NCBI RefSeq assembly: GCF_014243445.1 | Contig: NZ_JACLQD010000002.1 | Span: forward strand, 310,001 to 374,000 | Direction: 5' to 3' | DNA: 64,000 bases | Origin: Paragemmobacter straminiformis | GTDB lineage: Bacteria > Pseudomonadota > Alphaproteobacteria > Rhodobacterales > Rhodobacteraceae | In this document: positions 12,541 through 20,980 of the stretch, piece by piece | How the letters are laid out: every line of letters begins with the position of its first letter | Position numbering within the stretch: the first letter of the stretch is position 1 | Position numbers and translations under genes: made by a program | Notes under the pieces: model-generated | The model's input: the letters and a program-made list of their open reading frames with translations, nothing else | Told to the model about the DNA's origin: nothing | Database searches by the model: none

Positions 12541-12625
12541 GGCGCTGATTTAGGGCCTTTCCCCGCAATAGGAAAGGGCCGGGGTTCACCCCCCGGCCCC
12601 TCGTTCGGCCCCGGTTGCGGCAGGA

Positions 12626-13003
12626 TCACTTGTCCAGTGCGAACTTTCCGGCCCCGTTGGCCGAGAGCAGCAGGAAGCCGCCCGCGATGGCAAGGTTCTT
12701 CAGGAACATCACCATCTGCGTCTGGTCGGCAAAGTTGTTGTGGTAAAGCGCCGCCGCGACGACACAGAAGGCCGCACCGGCAAGCCCCACGATCCGCGTC
12801 TGGTAGCCGATGACCAGCAGCACGCCCACGGCGATCTCGAACAGGATCGACGGCCATGCAAGGAAAGCCGGAAGCCCGCCCGAGGTCAGATAGCCCGCAA
12901 AGCCCTGCACATCCGCAAGCTTGCCAAGCCCCGCAAGCAGGAACAGCGCCGCCATCAGCAGACGTGCCGCAACGGGTCCGAAGTCATTCACTTTGTTCAT
13001 CAT
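12626..13003 (-). CDS. DoxX family membrane protein
   Basis: A 125-residue integral membrane protein with four hydrophobic segments (starting around AARLLMAALFLLAGLGKL, then LAWPSILFEIAVGVLLVIGY, VGLAGAAFCVVAAALY and the C-terminal FLKNLAIAGGFLLLSANG). The pattern fits the DoxX family, whose members have been linked to thiosulfate oxidation or oxidative-stress complexes, but the role of short DoxX proteins is usually unknown. Two adjacent ATGs are possible (13003 or 13000); an AGGGGA element precedes them. It stands alone between trmFO and the gyrA pair. Confidence 0.87.
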   Translation of the reverse strand: MMNKVNDFGPVAARLLMAALFLLAGLGKLADVQGFAGYLTSGGLPAFLAWPSILFEIAVGVLLVIGYQTRIVGLAGAAFCVVAAALYHNNFADQTQMVMFLKNLAIAGGFLLLSANGAGKFALDK

Positions 13004-13113
13004 GGTTCCCCTGATCTGGCCCGGCTTTTCGCTGCCGGATGGGGATTGATTACCCGCAGCTTCGGCGTTTCCACAGCCCAAGGGGCGCAAAGCCTATGTG
13101 CGCAAATGCACTG

Positions 13114-13428
13114 TTATTCCGGGTGAACGGCCAGAGCTGCGCGCATCTGCCCGGTGAATCCCGCCGGATCCGACGTATCGAAGCCAAGCCCGGCCGCCTT
13201 GTCGAAGAACCCCTTTGCCGGAAGCCCACCCGAAAGCTTGCCCTCCATCACCGCCGCCCGCAGCGGTCGCCCTGCTGCCGCATCGGCCTCCATCGTCGCT
13301 TCCAGAAGCGCGGTCAGTTCGGCCATACGCAGCCCGAGTGCCGCCGCAAGCGCACCATAGGTCACGGTTTCCCGCGAAGCCGCCAGCCCTGCCAGCCGTT
13401 CGGCCAGCAGGGCAGGGGCATCACTCAT
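13114..13428 (-). CDS. Uncharacterised 104-residue protein coupled to gyrA
   Basis: I do not recognise a named family. The sequence is alanine/leucine-rich and helical ([11 protein letters not shown]), followed by [23 protein letters not shown], which looks like a small winged-helix segment resembling the DNA-binding part of MGMT-like proteins, then [19 protein letters not shown]. No signal peptide or membrane segment. Its ATG overlaps the gyrA stop by 8 bp, so it is translated with gyrase subunit A. The tight coupling is the main clue, but no function can be assigned. Confidence 0.75.
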   Translation of the reverse strand: MSDAPALLAERLAGLAASRETVTYGALAAALGLRMAELTALLEATMEADAAAGRPLRAAVMEGKLSGGLPAKGFFDKAAGLGFDTSDPAGFTGQMRAALAVHPE

Positions 13429-16135
13429 CGCCCTGTTCTGCCACGCGGGCGACCGAGACGACCTGTTCATCGGCCCCCACGTTGAACACCTTGACCCCGC
13501 CTGCGCTGCGCGAGCGGAAGCTGATCTGGTCCACAGGCACGCGGATCGACTGTCCGGTCGAGGTGGCAAGCATGATCTGGTCCGAGGTTTCGACGGGGAA
13601 CGAGGCGACAAGCTTGCCGCCGCGCATCGCGCCGTCCATCGCCTTGACGCCCATGCCGCCACGGCCCCGCACGGGGTAATCGTGGCTTGACGACAGTTTG
13701 CCCGATCCGCCTGCAGTGATGGTCAGGATCAGGTCCTCGGCCGCCGACATTTCGGCATAGCGCTCGGTCGAAAGCTGGCCCGCCTCGACGGTGACTTCGT
13801 CCTCGTCCGCCTCGGCCTCGTCGGGGGCGCCGGCCATCAGGCGGCGCTGCTTGAGATAGGCTTCGCGCTCGGCGGGATCGGCCTCGAAATGGCGGATGAT
13901 CGCCATCGACACGACCTGGTCGTCCTTGCCCAGCCGGATGCCGCGCACGCCGGTCGACCCGCGCGATTTGAACACGCGGATATCGGTGGTGGGGAAGCGG
14001 ATCGCCCGCCCGCCCGCCGTCACCAGCATCACGTCATCGTTTTCATCCGCAATGGCGGCGTTCACAAGGCTGACCCCCTCGGGCAGGTTCATCGCGATCT
14101 TGCCGTTGCGCTTGACGTTGGTGAAATCCGACAGGTCGTTCTGGCGCACATCGCCGTCACTGGTGGCAAAGACGATCTGAAGCTTGTCCCAATCGGCTTC
14201 CGGCACATCGACCGGCATCAGCGCCGCGATGGACACGCCGCTGGCGATGGGCAGGATGTTGACGATGGCCTTGCCCTTGGCCGTGCGTCCCGCCAGCGGC
14301 AGACGCCATGTCTTCATCTTGTAGACCATGCCGTCGGTGGTGAAGAACAAAAGATGCGTATGCGTATTGGCCACGAACAGCGTGGTGACGACGTCATCCT
14401 CTTTCGTCGCCATCGACGACAGCCCCTTGCCGCCGCGGTTCTGGGCGCGGAATTCGGCAAGCGGCGTGCGCTTGATGTAGCCGCCCGAGGTGATGGTCAC
14501 GACCATATCCTCGCGCTCGATCAGGTCCTCGTCGTCCATGTCTCCGGCCCAGTCCTGAATCTCGGTCCGGCGGGGCACGGCAAAGGCGGCTTTCACTTCG
14601 CGCAGCTCGTCCGAGATGATCGCCATGATCCGCTCGCGGCTGCCGAGAATGTCGAGATAGTCGCGGATCTTGGCGGCAAGGTCGGCCAGCTCGTCCGTGA
14701 CCTCTTTCACCCCCATCGCGGTCAGGCGTTGCAGGCGCAGATCGAGGATGGCGCGGGCCTGGATTTCCGACAGGTTGTAGGTGCCGTCCTCGTTGATCCG
14801 GTGCGACGGGTCGTCGATCAGCTTGATGTAATCGGCGATGTCCTGTGCGGGCCAGCGGCGGGTCATCAGCTTCTCGCGGGCCTCGGCGGCATCGGCGCTG
14901 GCGCGGATGGTGCGCACCACCTCGTCGACGTTCGAGACGGCGACCGCCAGACCGCAGAGGATATGGCTGCGCTCGCGCGCCTTGCGCAGTTCAAAGGCCG
15001 TGCGACGGGCCACCACTTCCTCGCGGAAGACGATGAAATGGCTCAGGAAATCGCGCAAGGTCAGTTGTTCGGGGCGGCCGCCGTTCAAGGCCAGCATGTT
15101 GCAGCCGAAATGCACCTGCATGGTGGTGAAGCGGTAAAGCTGGTTCAGCACCACCTCGGGCGTGGCATCGCGTTTGAGTTCGATCACCACCCGCACGCCG
15201 ATGCGGTCGGATTCGTCCTGCACATGGGCGATGCCCTCGATGCGCTTCTCGCGCACCATTTCGGCGATCTTCTCGATCATGGTGGACTTGTTCACCTGAT
15301 AGGGGATCTCGTCCAGGATGATGGCGAAGCGGTCCTTGCGGATTTCCTCGATCCGCGTCTTGGCGCGGATGATGACGCTGCCGCGCCCTTCCAGATAGGC
15401 CTTGCGCGCGCCCGAGCGGCCAAGGATCACGCCGCCCGTCGGGAAATCGGGGGCAGGGATGATCTCCATCAACGCCTCGGTCGAGATGTCGGGGTTCTCG
15501 ATCATCGCCAGCGTGCCGTCGATCACCTCGCCAAGGTTATGGGGCGGGATGTTGGTGGCCATGCCGACGGCGATGCCGCCCGCGCCATTGACCAGCATGT
15601 TGGGAAACCGTGCGGGCAGAACCGTGGGTTCGCGGTCCTTGCCGTCGTAGTTGTCCTGGAATTCGACCGTTTCCTTATCGATATCGGCCAAAAGGAAGGC
15701 GGCGGGCTTGTCCATCCGCACTTCGGTATAGCGCATCGCGGCGGCGCTATCGCCGTCCATCGAGCCAAAGTTGCCCTGACCGTCCAGCAGCTTCAGCGAC
15801 ATGGAAAAGGGCTGCGCCATCCGCACCAGCGCGTCATAAATCGCCGAGTCGCCGTGGGGGTGGTATTTCCCCATCGTATCGCCGACGGGGCGGGCCGATT
15901 TGCGATAGGGCTTTTCGTGGTTGTTGCCGCTTTCATGCATCGCAAAAAGGATGCGGCGGTGGACCGGCTTCAACCCGTCACGCAGATCGGGGATCGCCCG
16001 GCTGACGATCACGCTCATCGCGTAGTCGAGATAGGCGGTCTTCATCTCTTCCGAGATGGATCGCTGCTGTCCGGTCCAAGCCGATTTGGGCGCGGATTCT
16101 TCGGTGTTTTCAGGGGTTTCGGGCGTATCGGTCAC
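13421..16135 (-). CDS. gyrA: GyrA, DNA gyrase subunit A
   Basis: Breakage-reunion subunit of gyrase, about 904 residues. The catalytic tyrosine is Y137 in AMRYTEVRM. The quinolone-resistance region [15 protein letters not shown] keeps the sensitive serine (S97) and aspartate (D101). The C-terminal beta-pinwheel repeats include the GyrA-box-like QNRGGKG. I start at the GTG at 16135, which has GGAAGG upstream; an in-frame TTG at 16165 is possible but has no ribosome-binding site and adds atypical residues. An acidic insert (about 805-820) lies in the C-terminal domain. Confidence 0.95.
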   Translation of the reverse strand: MTDTPETPENTEESAPKSAWTGQQRSISEEMKTAYLDYAMSVIVSRAIPDLRDGLKPVHRRILFAMHESGNNHEKPYRKSARPVGDTMGKYHPHGDSAIYDALVRMAQPFSMSLKLLDGQGNFGSMDGDSAAAMRYTEVRMDKPAAFLLADIDKETVEFQDNYDGKDREPTVLPARFPNMLVNGAGGIAVGMATNIPPHNLGEVIDGTLAMIENPDISTEALMEIIPAPDFPTGGVILGRSGARKAYLEGRGSVIIRAKTRIEEIRKDRFAIILDEIPYQVNKSTMIEKIAEMVREKRIEGIAHVQDESDRIGVRVVIELKRDATPEVVLNQLYRFTTMQVHFGCNMLALNGGRPEQLTLRDFLSHFIVFREEVVARRTAFELRKARERSHILCGLAVAVSNVDEVVRTIRASADAAEAREKLMTRRWPAQDIADYIKLIDDPSHRINEDGTYNLSEIQARAILDLRLQRLTAMGVKEVTDELADLAAKIRDYLDILGSRERIMAIISDELREVKAAFAVPRRTEIQDWAGDMDDEDLIEREDMVVTITSGGYIKRTPLAEFRAQNRGGKGLSSMATKEDDVVTTLFVANTHTHLLFFTTDGMVYKMKTWRLPLAGRTAKGKAIVNILPIASGVSIAALMPVDVPEADWDKLQIVFATSDGDVRQNDLSDFTNVKRNGKIAMNLPEGVSLVNAAIADENDDVMLVTAGGRAIRFPTTDIRVFKSRGSTGVRGIRLGKDDQVVSMAIIRHFEADPAEREAYLKQRRLMAGAPDEAEADEDEVTVEAGQLSTERYAEMSAAEDLILTITAGGSGKLSSSHDYPVRGRGGMGVKAMDGAMRGGKLVASFPVETSDQIMLATSTGQSIRVPVDQISFRSRSAGGVKVFNVGADEQVVSVARVAEQGDE

Positions 16136-16331
16136 AGCGGGCCGCACCTTCCAGCAAGGGATCAATATATGGTTGGCGCGACCTTACACCATCGCGGATA
16201 TAGGGTGCAATGGCCCTGGCTCGCCGCTTTTGGCAGCCACCCCGGCCTAGTGCCAACATATTGTTTTCGTTGAAGAATAAAACGATTCGCGGCACAGTTT
16301 CCTTACGGGCATTTCAAACGTGGGAAACACC

Positions 16332-16610
16332 ATGCAAACCACCCAGCTGACCGAGACGGAAAAGATGCTGAAAGGCTACGGGCTCACCACGGCCGAACTT
16401 TTCTACCGCATCCCCGATTATCGCAATGTTCTCAACACCTTCGTCTGGCAGACCTATGATCTTGCGCCGGATTACCCCGAGCTTTTCCGCTTCATCGAAT
16501 TCTGGCAGGGCCAGATCGAGGGGCCGCTGCATTCGGTCCGCTTCACCCATCGCAAGCTGATCGCACCGGGCGAATGGCGCAACGTGGTGGGCGAATTCCG
16601 CCTGCACTGA
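16332..16610 (+). CDS. usg: Usg family protein
   Basis: A 92-residue protein of the alphaproteobacterial Usg family, named for its position upstream of trp genes in Caulobacter. The signature LKGYGLTTAELFYRIPDY and LNTFVWQTYDLAPDYPEL is clear, followed by FIEFWQGQIEGPLHSVRFTH. Its biochemical role is not established. I use the ATG at 16332 rather than the in-frame GTG at 16320, as the conserved part begins after it. It is divergent from gyrA and convergent with the arginase gene; no trp gene is adjacent here. Confidence 0.9.
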   Translation: MQTTQLTETEKMLKGYGLTTAELFYRIPDYRNVLNTFVWQTYDLAPDYPELFRFIEFWQGQIEGPLHSVRFTHRKLIAPGEWRNVVGEFRLH

Positions 16611-16651
16611 CCGCGAAAGCTGCCGCGCGAACCGCTTGCGCCCCTGTCGGA

Positions 16652-17572
16652 TTACGCCCGTGTCGGACGGTCAAAGACCTTGCGCCCCATCAGGCTGGCG
16701 ACAAGGTCGACCATCAGCCGCGCCGTGCGCCCGCGCTCGTCGAGGAAAGGGTTCAGCTCGACCAGATCGAGCGATGTGACCAACCCGCTTTCATGCAGCA
16801 GTTCCATCACCAGATGCGCCTCGCGAAAGGTGGTGCCGCCCGGCACGGTCGTGCCCACCGCAGGCGCGATCGAGGGGTCGAGGAAATCGACATCGAGCGA
16901 GACATGCAGCATCCCCCCCGCCGCCGCGACCCGTTGCAGGAATTCGCGCAAGGGGGCCACGATGCCGCGCTCGTCGATCACGCGCATGTCGTTGATGGCG
17001 ATGTCATGCAGCAGCAGGGCGGCATGTTCGGCCGGGTCCACCGAACGGATCCCGTAAAGGCAGATGCGTTCGGGCGGGATCGGGGCGGGGAAGGGGGGGA
17101 AGGCGTCGAACCCCTCGCGCCCCGCGATATAGGCGACCGGCGTGCCATGCAGATTGCCCGAAGTGGTCGTCACCGGCGTATGGAAATCGGAATGGGCGTC
17201 AAGCCAGAGCAGAAACAGCGGCCGGCCGCTGCGCTGCGCATAGGCGGCGGCCCCCGCCACCGACCCCAGCGCCAGCGAATGGTCGCCCCCCATCACCACG
17301 GGCAGCGCGCCCGCCGAAAGCGCATCATCGACACGGTCGCACAGCACCTCGGTCCAGCCCAGCGTCTCGGCCAGATGATGCACCGACGGATTGGCACATG
17401 CCACCTCGGCCAGTTCGGGCAGGGCGACGTCGCCCCAATCCTCGACCCCGTGGCCCAGATCGCGCAAGGCCGCAGCGATCCCCGCCACGCGATAGGCCGC
17501 AGGCCCCATCATGCAGCCGGCATAGCGCTGCCCGCTGTCGACCGGCGCGCCGATCAGGATGGCGTTCGACAT
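16652..17572 (-). CDS. rocF: Arginase
   Basis: Manganese enzyme hydrolysing arginine to ornithine and urea. Ureohydrolase metal motifs are visible in order: GGDHS at 95-99, DAHSDFH at 125-131 and DVDFLDP near 227-233. The TSGNLHGTPVAY loop supports arginase over agmatinase. Start at MSNAILIGAPVDSG (17572), preceded by GGAGAAG; upstream codons are in frame but not family-like. Length 306 is typical. It stands alone, with no urease or ornithine cyclodeaminase gene nearby in the window. Confidence 0.93.
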   Translation of the reverse strand: MSNAILIGAPVDSGQRYAGCMMGPAAYRVAGIAAALRDLGHGVEDWGDVALPELAEVACANPSVHHLAETLGWTEVLCDRVDDALSAGALPVVMGGDHSLALGSVAGAAAYAQRSGRPLFLLWLDAHSDFHTPVTTTSGNLHGTPVAYIAGREGFDAFPPFPAPIPPERICLYGIRSVDPAEHAALLLHDIAINDMRVIDERGIVAPLREFLQRVAAAGGMLHVSLDVDFLDPSIAPAVGTTVPGGTTFREAHLVMELLHESGLVTSLDLVELNPFLDERGRTARLMVDLVASLMGRKVFDRPTRA

Positions 17573-17648
17573 GGTTCTTCTCCCGTTTCGCCCTGTCTTA
17601 CCGCCTTCCGCGCCAAGCGTCACCCCCGACGCCCGCTTCCTCTTGCCC

Positions 17649-17735
17649 CAAATATCCTCGGGAGGGTCCGGGAGGGCAGACAGCCCTCCCGGGGGCGGCG
17701 GCGGGCGCGGCGGCGGCGGCGGGCGCGGCGTTCAC
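17649..17735. repeat. Box-hairpin-array element (family B) upstream of ccmF
   Basis: CAAATATCCTCGGG (17649-17662) is followed by a perfect 10-bp stem (CCGGGAGGGC at 17668-17677 with GCCCTCCCGG at 17683-17692), then a GGC-rich array to about 17735 in which GGCGGCGGCGGGCGC recurs. Read on the minus strand the order is array, hairpin, CCCGAGGATATTTG. The same kind of arrangement is seen at 26336-26448 and, less completely, at 20932, 47179-47283 and 52060-52107. Confidence 0.65.
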
Positions 17736-17828
17736 CCTTTCGTCACCCCTGCGCCGTGGCGACGCAGGGGCATGGAACTGCGCGCCGTTTCCCCCTAGAC
17801 TCAGCCCCGACTTGCAGGAGGCAATGCC

Positions 17829-19799
17829 GTGCTCATCGAACTGGGACATTTCGCCCTGATCCTCGCCCTCGCGGTGGCCGTGGTGCAATCGGTGGTGCCG
17901 CTGGTCGGCGCGCAACGGCGCGATGCGGCATGGATGGCGGTGGGCGACCCTGCGGCCATCGCGCAGTTCCTGCTCATCGCCTTTTCCTTCGGCGTGCTGA
18001 CCTGGGGCTTCGTCGCCTCGGACTTCTCGCTCAAGGTGGTGGTCGAGAATTCGCATACCCTCAAGCCGATGCTGTACAAAGTGTCGGGGGTCTGGGGCAA
18101 TCACGAAGGCTCGCTGCTGCTCTGGGTGCTGATCCTGTCGCTCTACGGGGCCTGTGCGGTCTGGTTCGGCGGCAACCTTCCGCCGCAGCTGAAGGCGCGC
18201 GTGCTGTCGGTGCAGGCGATGGTCGCCGTGGCGTTCCTGCTCTTCATGCTGCTCACCTCGAACCCCTTCCTGCGGCTCGAGATTCCGCCCCTGAACGGGC
18301 AGGACATGAACCCCTTGCTGCAAGACCCCGGTCTCGCCTTCCACCCGCCCTTCCTCTACCTCGGCTATGTCGGTCTTTCGATGTCCTTCAGCTTCGCCGT
18401 CGCCGCCCTGATCGAGGGCCGTGTCGATGCCGCATGGGCGCGCTGGGTCCGGCCCTGGACACTGATCTCGTGGGTTTTCCTGACCATCGGCATCGCGCTC
18501 GGGTCGTGGTGGGCCTATTACGAACTGGGCTGGGGCGGCTTCTGGTTCTGGGATCCGGTCGAGAACGCCTCGTTCATGCCCTGGCTTCTCGCGGGGGCGC
18601 TGCTGCATTCGGCCATCGTCGTCGAAAAGCGCGAAACCCTGAAGGCATGGACGATCCTGCTGGCGATCCTCGCCTTCGGCTTCTCGCTCATCGGCACCTT
18701 CATCGTGCGCTCGGGGGTCATCACCTCGGTCCACGCCTTTGCCAACGACCCCGACCGCGGGGTGTTCATCCTTGCCATCCTCGGGGTGTTCATGGGCGGC
18801 GCGTTGACACTTTTCGCCGCCCGCGCCGGCGCGATGGAGGGCAAGGGCGTCTTCGCCCTCGTCAGCCGCGAATCCGCGCTGGTGGCCAACAACCTGCTGC
18901 TGGCCGTCTCGGCTTTCGTGGTCTTTGTCGGCACGATCTGGCCGCTGGTGGCCGAGATGTTCTTCAACCGCAAACTCTCGGTGGGCGAACCCTTCTTCGA
19001 CGCCGCCTTCTCGCCCTTCATGGTGGCGCTTGCGACCCTGCTGCCGCTCGGCTCGATGCTGCCGTGGAAGCGGGGCGAGGTGACGCGCACGCTGCGCCCG
19101 CTTTGGCCCGTGGCGGTTCTGGCGCTGTCCTGCGGCGCGCTGGTCTGGGCGATGCAGACGGGGCGCTCGGCGCTTGGTCCTGTGGGGGTCATCCTTGCGC
19201 TCTGGGTCGTGGGGGGCGCGCTGACCGACCTGTGGCAACGCACGGGGCGCGGGGCGCTTGCGGGCCGGCTTGCCCGCCTGACCCGCCTGCCGCGCAGCGA
19301 CTGGGGCAAGGCCACGGCCCATGCGGGGCTTGGCATCACCATCTTCGCCGTGGCCGCGATGATGTCGTGGAAGACCGAGGACATCCGCGTCGTGCAAAAG
19401 GGCGAGACCTTCCCCCTTGGCCCCTACGAGATCACCTTGCAGGACGTGCGGCAGGTGCAGGGGCCGAACTACACCTCGACCACGGCCGACATGCGGGTGA
19501 TGCGCAACGGGGACGAGGTGGCGCTGCTGCATCCCGAAAAGCGCAACTACCCCATCGCCGGAATGCCCACGACCGAGGCCGCCATCGACCAGGGCCTGTG
19601 GCGCGACCTTTACGTGGTGATCGGCGATCCGCAGGACAACGGCGGCTGGGCGGTGCGCAGCTATATCGAACCCTTTGCCAACTGGCTCTGGGGCGGGGCG
19701 CTTGTCATGGCGCTTGGCGGCTTGCTCAGCCTTTCGGACCGCCGCTACCGCCTTGCCGCCGGCGCCCGCCGCCAACCGGCCGGAGTGCCTGCCGAATGA
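17829..19799 (+). CDS. ccmF: CcmF, heme lyase subunit of cytochrome c maturation
   Basis: Large polytopic inner-membrane protein (656 residues, about 14-15 hydrophobic segments) that with CcmH ligates heme to apocytochrome c in the periplasm. The tryptophan-rich WWD heme-handling motif WGGFWFWDPVENASFMPWL lies near residues 234-252. Conserved histidines sit in flanking loops (for example FHPPFLYLGY). The start is a GTG at 17829 with AGGAGG upstream. The TGA overlaps the ccmH ATG. Only this part of the ccm system is in the window; ccmI does not follow. Confidence 0.96.
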   Translation: MLIELGHFALILALAVAVVQSVVPLVGAQRRDAAWMAVGDPAAIAQFLLIAFSFGVLTWGFVASDFSLKVVVENSHTLKPMLYKVSGVWGNHEGSLLLWVLILSLYGACAVWFGGNLPPQLKARVLSVQAMVAVAFLLFMLLTSNPFLRLEIPPLNGQDMNPLLQDPGLAFHPPFLYLGYVGLSMSFSFAVAALIEGRVDAAWARWVRPWTLISWVFLTIGIALGSWWAYYELGWGGFWFWDPVENASFMPWLLAGALLHSAIVVEKRETLKAWTILLAILAFGFSLIGTFIVRSGVITSVHAFANDPDRGVFILAILGVFMGGALTLFAARAGAMEGKGVFALVSRESALVANNLLLAVSAFVVFVGTIWPLVAEMFFNRKLSVGEPFFDAAFSPFMVALATLLPLGSMLPWKRGEVTRTLRPLWPVAVLALSCGALVWAMQTGRSALGPVGVILALWVVGGALTDLWQRTGRGALAGRLARLTRLPRSDWGKATAHAGLGITIFAVAAMMSWKTEDIRVVQKGETFPLGPYEITLQDVRQVQGPNYTSTTADMRVMRNGDEVALLHPEKRNYPIAGMPTTEAAIDQGLWRDLYVVIGDPQDNGGWAVRSYIEPFANWLWGGALVMALGGLLSLSDRRYRLAAGARRQPAGVPAE

Positions 19800-20242
19800 A
19801 GCGCGCGCTCGTCCTTGCGCTTGCCCTCGGGGCGGCGGCACCGGTCTTTGCGGTGCAACCCTCGGAAATGCTGGCCGATCCCGCACTCGAGGCGCGGGCG
19901 CGCGAGCTGTCAAAAGAGCTGCGCTGCCCCGTCTGCCAGAACGAGAACATCGATGACAGTGACGCGCAGATCGCCAAGACCCTGCGCGAGGTGATCCGCG
20001 CCCGCATCACCGAAGGCGACACGGATGCCGAGGTGATGGCCTTCGTCACCGACCGTTTCGGCGAATTCGTGCTGCTCAAACCCGCCACATCGGGCTGGAA
20101 CCTGATGCTCTGGGCGGCAGGTCCGCTGATGCTTCTGGGCGGAATTGCGGTCGCCGCCGTCACCCTGCGCCGCCGTGGCGCGGGCGAGTCCGCCCTCAGC
20201 GCCGAGGAAGAGGCGCGGCTGGCCGAATTGATGAAGGACTGA
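19796..20242 (+). CDS. ccmH: CcmH, cytochrome c maturation thiol oxidoreductase subunit
   Basis: 148 residues: signal peptide (about 1-19, cleaved after VFA), a short three-helix domain with the redox LRCPVCQN motif (C44, C47), one transmembrane helix near 100-121 and a cytoplasmic tail. CcmH reduces or presents apocytochrome cysteines to CcmF in the periplasm. The start overlaps the ccmF stop by 4 bp. This is the short CcmH/CcL2 form, as opposed to the fused CcmH-CcmI of enterobacteria. Confidence 0.95.
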   Translation: MKRALVLALALGAAAPVFAVQPSEMLADPALEARARELSKELRCPVCQNENIDDSDAQIAKTLREVIRARITEGDTDAEVMAFVTDRFGEFVLLKPATSGWNLMLWAAGPLMLLGGIAVAAVTLRRRGAGESALSAEEEARLAELMKD

Positions 20243-20246
20243 ACGG

Positions 20247-20277
20247 GACAAGGCGCGGGACTGTCCCGCGCCCTGTC
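20247..20277 (+). terminator. Strong stem-loop after ccmH
   Basis: GGCGCGGGA (20252-20260) pairs with TCCCGCGCC (20264-20272) around a three-base loop, extended by GACA/TGTC outside one mismatch. It starts a few bases after the ccmH stop. There is no T-run, so a Rho-independent mechanism is uncertain, but position and stability suggest the 3' end of the ccm transcript. Confidence 0.55.
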
Positions 20278-20310
20278 GCCTGTCTGCTGCCGTGTCGGGA
20301 CGGCACCCGC

Positions 20311-20355
20311 CGCCCGTCAGACGCCGCCCCTTAGACTCCGCCCGTCAGACGCCGC
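20311..20355. repeat. 17-bp direct repeat at the ilvN stop codon
   Basis: The 17-mer CGCCCGTCAGACGCCGC occurs at 20311-20327 and again at 20339-20355. The second copy contains the ilvN stop (minus-strand TGA, 20345-20347) and its last codons; the first copy is a downstream echo. It looks like a short duplication of the gene end. Confidence 0.75.
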
Positions 20356-20905
20356 GCGCCAGTGCCGCAACACCCGTGCGGGCGATCTCGACCAGACCGA
20401 GCGGGCGCATCAGGTCGCCGAACGCGTCGATCTTCTCGGGCGTGCCGGTGATCTCGAAAACGAAGCTTTCGAGGGTGCTGTCCACCACATTGGCGCGGAA
20501 GATCTCGGCCAGCCGCAGCGCCTCGATCCGCGCGTCGCCCTTGCCGGCCACCTTGAACAGGGCCAGTTCGCGCTGCACGGCCGGGCCTTCGGCGGTCAGG
20601 TCATGCACGTCATGCACCGGAACCATCCGCGCGAGCTGCGCCTTTATCTGCTCGATCACCTGCGGCGTGCCGCGCGTGACGACCGTGATGCGCGACCGGT
20701 GGCCCGCATGGTCGACCTCGGCCACGGTCAGGCTGTCGATGTTGTAGCCGCGCCCCGAGAACAGGCCGATCACCCGCGCGAGAACGCCGCTTTCGTTATC
20801 GACCAGCACCGCCAGCGTATGCTGCTCGATCACCACCGCATTCGGGTCGCGCAGATCATAGGCCGAATGGCTGCTGGAGCCTTTTTTGATGTTGAGCGCC
20901 GACAT
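20345..20905 (-). CDS. ilvN: IlvN/IlvH, acetolactate synthase small (regulatory) subunit
   Basis: Regulatory subunit of acetohydroxyacid synthase, 186 residues. N-terminal ACT domain (HTLAVLVDNESGVLARVIGLFSGRGYNIDSL, seen as residues 29-59) that binds valine for feedback control, then the second ACT-like domain of the long (IlvH-type) form. It lies downstream of ilvB on the same strand with a 75-bp gap that contains a family B element. Subject to the same upstream attenuator as ilvB. Confidence 0.95.
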   Translation of the reverse strand: MSALNIKKGSSSHSAYDLRDPNAVVIEQHTLAVLVDNESGVLARVIGLFSGRGYNIDSLTVAEVDHAGHRSRITVVTRGTPQVIEQIKAQLARMVPVHDVHDLTAEGPAVQRELALFKVAGKGDARIEALRLAEIFRANVVDSTLESFVFEITGTPEKIDAFGDLMRPLGLVEIARTGVAALARGV

Positions 20906-20931
20906 CGACTGCTCCCTTCATTTTCTGTCTT

Positions 20932-20971
20932 GAAATATCCTCGGGGTGCGGGGGGGCATATGGCCCCCCGC
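20932..20971. repeat. Family B box and hairpin between ilvB and ilvN
   Basis: GAAATATCCTCGGGG (20932-20946) is followed by GCGGGGGG (20948-20955) pairing with CCCCCCGC (20964-20971). This is the same box-plus-hairpin design as at 17649, here inside the ilvBN transcript, so it cannot be an absolute terminator; it may set the ilvB to ilvN ratio or protect the ilvB 3' end. Confidence 0.6.
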
Positions 20972-20980
20972 TCCGCCAGA

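Noticed and set aside
13889-16273. 794-codon plus-strand open frame opposite gyrA
   Set aside because: Antisense to the highly conserved gyrA; no start signal and no family-like sequence.
17693-17735. GGC-rich repeat as a CRISPR or coding repeat
   Set aside because: Units are short, direct, low-complexity and without spacers; better explained as part of the family B element.
16574-19795. Long plus-strand open frame of more than 1000 codons upstream of ccmH
   Set aside because: It runs antisense to arginase and out of frame through ccmF; the residues are Arg/Gly/Pro-rich without motifs. Only the end, from 19796, is the real ccmH.
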